28,350 nucleotides of DNA from an uncultured Collinsella sp. Its GTDB lineage: Bacteria; Actinomycetota; Coriobacteriia; Coriobacteriales; Coriobacteriaceae. The stretch is from the NCBI GenBank assembly GCA_900545055.1, contig UQXP01000020.1, positions 1 through 28,350 on the forward strand, written 5' to 3'. A model generated the notes under the pieces. It was not told the origin of the DNA. It saw only the letters and a program-made list of their open reading frames with translations, and ran no database searches. The position numbers were made by a program, and so were the translations under genes. This document shows, one piece after another, positions 23,299 through 28,350 of the stretch (position 1 is the stretch's first letter; every line of letters begins with the position of its first letter).

Positions 23299-26100
23299 TT
23301 AAAGGGCATTCGCGCAGCGCTTGCAGATATGCGCGTGGCCGTTGTACTCGCCGACGGTGGTGCGGTAGTTCCAGCAACGGTCGCAGCACTCGCCCTCGGC
23401 TGCCTCGATGGCAACGGAGAGTTCCTCGCCCTGGGTCAGCTCAACATCGGAAACGATGTAGAACTCGGCCAGGTCGACGGCCTTATCACCGGTCAGCAGC
23501 GCGTACATCTCAGCGGGAACGACCGCCTTGACGCGGACCTGCTGGCTCTTGGTGAAGGTACCGGCGGAGCGGGCATCCTCAAGGGCCTTGGTCACGGCGC
23601 TACGGAGCTCGAGTGAAGCCTCGAGCACGCCCTCAAACTCATTGGCCTCGTCGAACGTGATGGGCGACTTGTACCAATCGAGCAGCGCGGCGTACTTCTG
23701 GTGATCGACGCAGCCGGCGGGCGCATAGGCCATGGCCTCGTCAACCGTGTAGGACAGGATCGGCTGAAGGTCGCGCATGAGCATCGAGAAGAGCTCGGCC
23801 AGCACGGTCTGGGCGCTGCGGCGCTCGAGCGAGCCGGGCTTCTCACAGTACAGACGGTCCTTCAGGGCGTCGAGATACACGTTGGAGAGCTCGGTAACCA
23901 CGAAGTCGTAGAGCGCACGGTAAGCGCGCGGGAACTCGTAGCAAGAGTAAGCGTCGTCGACCTCGGCCTGGACCTGGGTCAGACGGGCAACCATAAGCTT
24001 GTCGAGCGGCAACAGGTCGGCAAAGGCGACGCCGTCGGTCTCGGGCTCAAACTGGCCCTCGAGCTCGGAGAGCAGGAAGCGCAGCGTGTTGCGGAAACGA
24101 CGGTAGGCATCGGACGTACGAGCGAGGATCTCGTGGTCGATGGAAACGTCGGAGCTGGTATCGACAGATGCAACCCACAGACGGATGATGTCGGCACCCA
24201 TCTCGTCACAGACCTTGTTGGGGTCGATGACGTTACCGAGCGACTTGGACATCTTGCGGCCCTGGCCGTCGAGCGTGAAGCCCTGCGAGACGACCGCCTT
24301 ATACGGAGCGTGGCCGTTGGCGCCCACCGAGGTGAGCAGCGAGCTCTGGAACCAACCGCGGTGCTGGTCGGAGCCCTCGAGATACACGTCCGCCGGATAC
24401 TCCAGCTCGGGGCGATACTCGCAGACGGCCTTCCAGGAGACGCCGGAGTCCCACCACACGTCGAGGATGTCCTTATCGGCCTTGAGGTGATGGCCGCCGC
24501 ACTTGGGGCAGACGCAGGCCTCGCCCAGGTAGCTCTCGGGAGCGTCGGTGAACCAGGCGTCGGAGCCCTTCTCGTGGAAGAGCTTGATGACGGCGTCGAG
24601 AGTAGCGTCGTTCATGACCTTCTCGCCGCAGTCGGCGCAGGTGTAGCTGGGGATAGGCACGCCCCAGTTGCGCTGACGGCTGATGCACCAGTCGGGACGC
24701 TGCTCGACCATGGCACCGATGCGGTTAGCCGCGTGGGCCGGATACCACTTGACGTTCTCGCGGACCTCTTTGCCAGCCTGCTCGCGCAAACCGGTCTTGT
24801 CCATCGAGACAAACCACTGGTCGGTAGCACGGAAGAGTACCGGATGCTTGCAGCGCCAGCAGTGCGGATAGCTGTGCGTGATCTTCTTCTCGAGGACCAG
24901 GGTGCCACGCTCGCGCAGGAACTCGATGATGTGCGGGTTGGCCTCATCGGTGTCCATACCGCTGAAGGGGCCACCGGTACCAAACTCCTCGCCGGTGTAG
25001 AACTTGCCGTCGTCATCGACCGGCATGCAGATGTCGGTAATGCCCTCCTTGAGGCAGGCAAAGTAGTCGTCGACGCCGTGGCCGGGCGAGTTGTGGACGA
25101 TACCGGTACCGTCATCGACACCGACGTAATCGGCCAGCAGCGCCACGCCCTCAACGCCGTCAAAGATCGGCTGCTTGTAGTGGATGTGGTGGAAGGTCTC
25201 GGCGGGAACCACGTAGGGCTTGCCGTCGACCATAACCGGGGTGTACTCCCAGCCAAACTCCTCGCAGCACTTGGGAGCCAGGTCCTCAAGCATGACCTCG
25301 GCACGGCCCTCGTGTTCAACGGCGACATAGGCGGCGCCGGGCTTAAGGGAAACGGCCTGGTCGGAGGGGATGGTCCACGGCGTAGTCGTCCAGATGATAA
25401 AGTCGACCGGGCCGTCGAAGTTCTCGAGGCCGGCGGGCTTGGAAGTCATCTCAAAGCGCACGAAGATGGACGGGCTCGTCTCGTCGGAGTACTCGATCTC
25501 GGCCTCGGCGAGTGCGGTGTGGCAGTGCTTGCACCAGTGAACCGGCTTGTGGCCGCGATAGATCATGCCCTTATCGAACATGGCCTTGAAGACCTCGATA
25601 TCGGCAGCATCATGCTGGTGATAGAGCGTCAGATATGGGTTGTCCCAGTCGCCGAGCACGCCCAGGCGACGGAAGCCGGCCTTCTGCAGCTCGATGTTCT
25701 CGACAGCGAACTTGTTGCAGAGCTCACGGATCTTGGCCGTGGAAGTCTGGTTGAACTTCTCGGTGCCGAGCTTCTCCTCGACCTTGTGCTCAATCGGCTG
25801 ACCGTGGCAGTCCCAACCGGGGACATAGGGAACCTCATAGCCCTGCATCATCCAGTAACGGTTGATCATGTCCTTGGAGATCTTGTTCATGGCGTGGCCG
25901 ATGTGGATCGGGCCGTTGGCGTACGGAGGGCCGTCGTGCAGCACGAACTTCTTGTGACCCTCGTTCTTCTTCAGAACCTGCTCGTAGACCTTGTTGTCCT
26001 GCCAGTCCTTGAGTCGCTTGGGCTCGGACTTGGAAAGACCGGCACGCATGGGAAAACCGGTTTTGGGCAGATTCATCGTCTGCTTGTACTCGTTTGCCAC
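23299..26100 (-). CDS. ileS: Isoleucine--tRNA ligase
   Basis: Class I synthetase charging tRNA-Ile, with an editing (CP1) domain. The 933 residues carry HIGH at 66-69 (GPIHIGH), KMSKS at 616-620 (GRKMSKSLGN) and a C-terminal zinc finger with C906, C909, C926 and C929 at the very end. Length is as in Bacillus-type IleRS. The start is taken as GTG 26100 (VANEYKQTMN) because AAGGGG lies just upstream; ATG eight codons later is an alternative, and the longer open frame runs into the leader terminator and cannot be coding. Expression should depend on uncharged tRNA-Ile through the T-box leader. Monocistronic: leader promoter upstream, strong terminator downstream. Confidence 0.97.
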   Translation of the reverse strand: MANEYKQTMNLPKTGFPMRAGLSKSEPKRLKDWQDNKVYEQVLKKNEGHKKFVLHDGPPYANGPIHIGHAMNKISKDMINRYWMMQGYEVPYVPGWDCHGQPIEHKVEEKLGTEKFNQTSTAKIRELCNKFAVENIELQKAGFRRLGVLGDWDNPYLTLYHQHDAADIEVFKAMFDKGMIYRGHKPVHWCKHCHTALAEAEIEYSDETSPSIFVRFEMTSKPAGLENFDGPVDFIIWTTTPWTIPSDQAVSLKPGAAYVAVEHEGRAEVMLEDLAPKCCEEFGWEYTPVMVDGKPYVVPAETFHHIHYKQPIFDGVEGVALLADYVGVDDGTGIVHNSPGHGVDDYFACLKEGITDICMPVDDDGKFYTGEEFGTGGPFSGMDTDEANPHIIEFLRERGTLVLEKKITHSYPHCWRCKHPVLFRATDQWFVSMDKTGLREQAGKEVRENVKWYPAHAANRIGAMVEQRPDWCISRQRNWGVPIPSYTCADCGEKVMNDATLDAVIKLFHEKGSDAWFTDAPESYLGEACVCPKCGGHHLKADKDILDVWWDSGVSWKAVCEYRPELEYPADVYLEGSDQHRGWFQSSLLTSVGANGHAPYKAVVSQGFTLDGQGRKMSKSLGNVIDPNKVCDEMGADIIRLWVASVDTSSDVSIDHEILARTSDAYRRFRNTLRFLLSELEGQFEPETDGVAFADLLPLDKLMVARLTQVQAEVDDAYSCYEFPRAYRALYDFVVTELSNVYLDALKDRLYCEKPGSLERRSAQTVLAELFSMLMRDLQPILSYTVDEAMAYAPAGCVDHQKYAALLDWYKSPITFDEANEFEGVLEASLELRSAVTKALEDARSAGTFTKSQQVRVKAVVPAEMYALLTGDKAVDLAEFYIVSDVELTQGEELSVAIEAAEGECCDRCWNYRTTVGEYNGHAHICKRCANAL

Positions 26101-26143
26101 GGTACCCCTTTCATGTCGTGGGCGCGCACGCCCGTTGGGCACC

Positions 26144-26181
26144 AAAAAAAGCGCCCGTCCCTGCAAGCTGGGACGAAGCGC
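26144..26181 (-). terminator. Attenuator terminator of the ileS T-box
   Basis: CGTCCC (26175-26170) pairs with GGGACG (26161-26156), extended by GCGC/GCGC (26181-26178 with 26154-26151) across a small internal loop, then seven T (26150-26144) on the minus strand. It is mutually exclusive with the antiterminator helices. Confidence 0.92.
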
Positions 26182-26438
26182 CACAAAACGGGCCGTGTGC
26201 CCGCAAAAGCTCTTCGCTTAACCACCCAGCTTAGATGCCCTCACCCGCATTACAGCGCGCTCGCATCCGTTACTCGGCTGGCCTGTATCGACGACCATCT
26301 CGGCGATGTCTACTAAGACGTGCCTGTACGGCGCGTCCGTTGGGACCGCAGCTCCGGGGTGATTTTCATCGGTCGCATGCACGGGTTCTCAGCGCTCCCC
26401 GTTCTCTGTAGCACACGGACGGCCGACTACTCGTCCCC
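26144..26438 (-). ncRNA. T-box riboswitch (tRNA-Ile specifier) controlling ileS
   Basis: Leader RNA that senses uncharged tRNA-Ile. Stem I base pairs 26433-26437 with 26342-26346. The AG-bulge motif ACAGAGAAC is at 26401-26409. The specifier is AUC (26363-26361) in the context GAAAAUCACC followed by CCCGGAGC, typical of T-boxes, and AUC is an isoleucine codon. A GAUGC/GCAUC helix precedes the T-box. The antiterminator is very clear: AGCUGGG (26231-26225) pairs with CCCAGCU (26172-26166), AAGCG (26219-26215) with CGCUU (26180-26176), and the bulge is UGGU (26224-26221), complementary to the ACCA end of tRNA-Ile. The competing terminator follows at 26144-26181. Control is therefore by transcription attenuation. 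About 44 bases separate it from the ileS start. Confidence 0.93.
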
Positions 26439-26445
26439 ATCAACG

Positions 26446-26473
26446 CTTATGCGCTGTATGGTAGCACGGTCAA
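26446..26473 (-). promoter_or_regulatory. Promoter of the ileS T-box leader
   Basis: Minus-strand TTGACC (26468-26473), 16-base spacer, CATAAG (26446-26451). Predicted start falls at about 26438-26440, exactly at the first pairing bases of the T-box stem I. Confidence 0.6.
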
Positions 26474-26587
26474 CGCCGGCGAAAAACCCTCAACATCGGT
26501 TTCATACTTTAGTAATTTCTCGCGGTCGCAAGCACTCACTTGGAGCAAAATACCTGAAAGCACTTTATCTAACGAAAGAAGGCTGCT

Positions 26588-27670
26588 ATGCGCACGATTG
26601 GAATGAGCGACTACACCGTCGGCGAGGACTGCTTTGACGAGCTGCCCGGCGCGCTGGACGAGTACGGAGCGGCCAAGGTCGCGATTATCGGCGGTAAACG
26701 AGCACTGGCCGCGGCGCTTCCCAGTATCGAAGCGGCACTGGAGGGCACCGACATCGAGATTCTGGAGACACGCGTCTACGGCACCAACAGCACGCGTGCC
26801 AATATCGCCAAGCTTGTTAACTCCCCCGCCTGCCGAGAGGCCGATGTGCTCATCGCATGCGGCGGCGGCAAAGCGCTCGACACCGTCAAGACGGCGGCCA
26901 TCGAGCTCAAGAAGATCGTCTTTACGGTACCGACGATCTGCTCCAACTGCTCGGCCGCGACCGCCATTGCCGTTGTCTACAACGACGACGGCTCGCTCGA
27001 GGGCTATTCGTACCCCAACCGCCCCGCGCACATCTTCATCAACCCCAAGATCATCGCCGAGGCTCCGGCGGAGTACTTCTGGGCGGGCGTGGGCGATGCC
27101 CTGTCCAAGCAGCCCGAGGTCGAGTACGCCACGAGCGCCGGCAACCTGGAGCACACCGCAGGTCTTGGCCTGGCGCTCGCACACACCTGCTCCGAGCCGC
27201 TGTTTACCTATGGCGTGCAGGGTCTTGAGGACGTTCGCCAGAACCTGTCGACCGAAGCCGTCAAGCAGATCGCGCTCGATATCGTGGTCAACACGGGCTA
27301 TGTCTCGAACCTGACCAACCAAAACGATTACTACTACAACTCGAGCGTGGCGCATGCGTTCTACAACGCCACCTGCAGCATTCCGCGCGAGGGCACCTAC
27401 CTGCATGGCGAGGTCGTGAGCCTGGGCGTGCTGGTGCTGTTTGCCTACACGGGCGATACCGAGAACCTTGAGCGCTACGCAGCCTTTAACAAGGAGATGG
27501 GGCTGCCCGTGACGCTTGAGCAGGTCGGGCTTTCCGAGTCCGATATCCCCGCCCTGTGCGAGTATGCGCACGCCACCAACGAGTGGAAGCAGGGAAACCC
27601 CGAGCCCTTCACCGACGAAAAGTTCGCCACCGCCATCAAGGCTGCCAACACCTACGGCCACACGCTCTAG
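26588..27670 (+). CDS. Iron/zinc-containing alcohol dehydrogenase, GldA-like
   Basis: 360-residue NAD(P)-dependent dehydrogenase of the group III metal-containing family. Features: nucleotide loop GGGKALD at 92-98, the PTICSNCSAAT segment at 115-125, and metal ligands D170 (GVGDALSK), H256 (VAHAFYN) and H273 (YLHGEVV), in the same spacing as glycerol dehydrogenase. Predicted substrate is glycerol or another short polyol/hydroxy acid; specificity is not decided by sequence. ATG 26588 has AGAAGG at the right distance. It diverges from the ileS leader (115 bases between the ileS -35 and this ATG) and is followed by a hairpin repeat and two terminators. Note that it is distantly related in fold to the AroB-like protein at 6555-7664, but here all metal ligands are retained. 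Confidence 0.92.
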   Translation: MRTIGMSDYTVGEDCFDELPGALDEYGAAKVAIIGGKRALAAALPSIEAALEGTDIEILETRVYGTNSTRANIAKLVNSPACREADVLIACGGGKALDTVKTAAIELKKIVFTVPTICSNCSAATAIAVVYNDDGSLEGYSYPNRPAHIFINPKIIAEAPAEYFWAGVGDALSKQPEVEYATSAGNLEHTAGLGLALAHTCSEPLFTYGVQGLEDVRQNLSTEAVKQIALDIVVNTGYVSNLTNQNDYYYNSSVAHAFYNATCSIPREGTYLHGEVVSLGVLVLFAYTGDTENLERYAAFNKEMGLPVTLEQVGLSESDIPALCEYAHATNEWKQGNPEPFTDEKFATAIKAANTYGHTL

Positions 27671-27679
27671 GACTGGCCC

Positions 27680-27720
27680 AAAACCACCACAAAGGGGACA
27701 GGCACCTTTCTGGTGGTTTT
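27680..27720. repeat. REPIN-like hairpin repeat, copy 2 (inverted relative to copy 1)
   Basis: Stem 27680-27695 with 27705-27720 (one mismatch at 27710), loop GGACAGGCA, the exact reverse complement of the loop of the copy at 20037-20077. The 41-bp unit differs from the reverse complement of copy 1 at one base. It begins nine bases after the dehydrogenase stop and is followed by T residues, so it can also terminate that gene. Confidence 0.9.
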
Positions 27721-27742
27721 TTATTGCTCCAGCATTCAGTTC

Positions 27743-27789
27743 GTACTCGAACCCGATTCTTTACGAGAAAGGGTTCGGGTACGTTTTTT
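27743..27789 (+). terminator. Rho-independent terminator after the dehydrogenase gene
   Basis: 12-bp stem (27743-27754 with 27771-27782, one G-U pair), inner loop with a further TTCT/AGAA pairing, then six T (27784-27789). Second hairpin in series after the gene. Confidence 0.88.
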
Positions 27790-27844
27790 GTTTATCGGAA
27801 ATTCTGCGGAAGGACTACTCGGAACGGTAAACAGGAACGAACAG

Positions 27845-27887
27845 AGGCAGGGTATCATCGTGGTGATGGTATCCTGCCTTTTATTTT
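27845..27887 (+). terminator. Orphan rightward Rho-independent terminator
   Basis: 14-bp stem with two G-U pairs (27845-27858 with 27866-27879), loop CGTGGTG, followed by a T-rich tract (27880-27887). No coding gene lies between it and the preceding terminator. Confidence 0.8.
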
Positions 27888-28126
27888 GCGGGATCAAGGT
27901 CGCTTTATGCGAACTTGATCGCCACTTATATGGCACATTGATGGCAATTGCTTCGTACGTGCATACCGGGAGCCTGTACACCTCTGGCAAGGCGTAACAC
28001 ACTAGACTTTGTTCCAAAGTCCGTGTGCCAAGGGGGCAGGCCCCTTAGAATTCCTGTGGAGTGTGTACGCACGTACGCAGGAAAACGGCAAAATTTCGCT
28101 ATATCAGGGCGTTCTTTCATTGGAGA

Positions 28127-28138
28127 GTATGGTATACA
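28127..28138 (+). promoter_or_regulatory. Extended -10 promoter for the partial peptidase gene
   Basis: TGG followed by TATACA (28133-28138), an extended -10 element, 47 bases before the ATG at 28185. No strong -35. Confidence 0.45.
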
Positions 28139-28184
28139 CGGCTTAGTTCAACAAATAAGAATTTATATATAAAGGAGAATATTG

Positions 28185-28350
28185 ATGAAACTGTTTTTAT
28201 GTTCTCACTTTTCAAGTGTAGGAAGTCTGATAAAGGAAGAAATTGAAAATAAAAAAGTCGCATTTATTCCAACAGCTTCGCTGCGTGAAGGCTACACCGG
28301 TTATGTCGGCTCGGCTCGAAAATTATTCAAAAAGTTGGGAGCAATCGTAA
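28185..28350 (+). CDS. Peptidase E-like (S51 family) protein, 5' part only
   Basis: Partial gene running off the window end; 55 codons visible. The beginning MKLFLCSHFSSVG, followed by KKVAFIPTASLREGYTGYVG and RKLFKKLGAIV, matches the start of S51/peptidase E-like (class I glutamine amidotransferase-like) proteins, which are cytoplasmic serine peptidases for Asp-Xaa dipeptides or related uncharacterised enzymes. The catalytic Ser-His-Asp/Glu residues would lie beyond the edge. AAAGGAG eight bases before ATG is a strong ribosome binding site. Codon use and base composition are clearly more AT-rich than in the rest of the window, suggesting acquisition from a lower-GC relative or donor. Confidence 0.7.
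   Translation, partial: MKLFLCSHFSSVGSLIKEEIENKKVAFIPTASLREGYTGYVGSARKLFKKLGAIV

Larger units (their letters stand above)
27790..28184. other. Non-coding stretch before the partial peptidase gene
   Basis: No supported protein gene. It holds an extra terminator (27845-27887), a GACTTTG/CAAAGTC hairpin with CACAC/GTGTG flanks (27998-28027), a short AAGGGG/CCCCTT hairpin (28030-28046), a direct repeat GTACGCA at 28065 and 28073, and from about 28085 a sharp shift to AT-rich sequence with a promoter for the next gene. It may contain a small RNA or the remains of a lost gene; neither is demonstrated. Confidence 0.5.

Noticed and set aside
26101..26116. GGGGTACCGTGG at the ileS start as a translational T-box core
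   Set aside because: It lacks the UGGN needed to pair with the tRNA end, and a complete antiterminator/terminator pair exists 50-130 bases upstream.
23701..26316. Long open frame on the plus strand opposite ileS (over 800 codons), and a similar one opposite alaS (10499-12496)
   Set aside because: Both are antisense shadows produced by GC-rich codon usage. The translations are low-complexity Val/Gly/Leu/Asp-rich with no domain, no ribosome binding site, and the minus-strand genes are unambiguous.
27713..28017. Open frames on both strands in the spacer after the dehydrogenase gene
   Set aside because: They cross three hairpins, have no ribosome binding site and give no recognisable or coherent protein.
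27961..28060. Hairpin-rich segment considered as a tRNA or tRNA fragment/attachment site
   Set aside because: No acceptor/T-arm pairing or TTC-type T-loop could be built, and no matching repeat was seen elsewhere in the window.

Overview
This is a chromosomal stretch of a high-GC Gram-positive bacterium. Gene content, the order efp–asp23–nusB–xseB–tlyA–nadK–recN, frequent GTG/TTG starts and protein style best fit the Coriobacteriia, most likely Collinsella or a close relative. That assignment comes from recognition, not from a database search. Most of the window is ordinary core genome. Nearly all genes lie on the minus strand, so transcription runs from high to low coordinates.

Layout in transcriptional order (right to left). 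(1) ileS (26100-23299) sits behind an almost complete tRNA-Ile T-box riboswitch with its own promoter (26144-26473) and ends at a strong terminator (23191-23228). (2) lspA–rluD is followed by a membrane family-2 glycosyltransferase, which ends at a 41-bp perfect hairpin repeat (20037-20077). (3) A short prepilin-peptidase-like protein, a dGTPase-like HD hydrolase and rarA come next. (4) A stress-type cassette follows: DUF948-like membrane/coiled-coil protein, degenerate anti-sigma-like ATPase, SigB/SigF-type sigma factor, AI-2E-family permease (16792-13630), tightly overlapped. (5) alaS–ruvX–mltG–YqeG-type HAD phosphatase–aroK–aroB-like (13189-6555). (6) pepP, with its own terminator (5227-5269). 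(7) efp–asp23–nusB–xseB–tlyA–nadK–recN (5132-38), behind a clear -10 box.

Only three genes read rightward: a small two-helix membrane protein (13384-13623) between alaS and the permease, a GldA-like iron/zinc alcohol dehydrogenase (26588-27670), and a partial peptidase-E-like gene cut by the window end (28185-28350). The last lies in visibly AT-rich DNA and may have been acquired.

The most notable observations are these. The AroB-like protein beside an intact shikimate kinase has lost all three zinc ligands and the nucleotide/active-site signatures, so it looks like a pseudoenzyme or a repurposed protein. The anti-sigma-like protein beside the sigma factor lacks the ATP-binding N-box Asn and the glycine boxes. 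A hairpin element with a conserved asymmetric loop occurs twice in opposite orientations, 7.6 kb apart, which looks like a mobile REPIN-type repeat used as a terminator. The small membrane-protein gene appears to be wholly covered by antisense transcription from the permease operon. The window shows no CRISPR array, tRNA, rRNA, insertion-sequence transposase or prophage.
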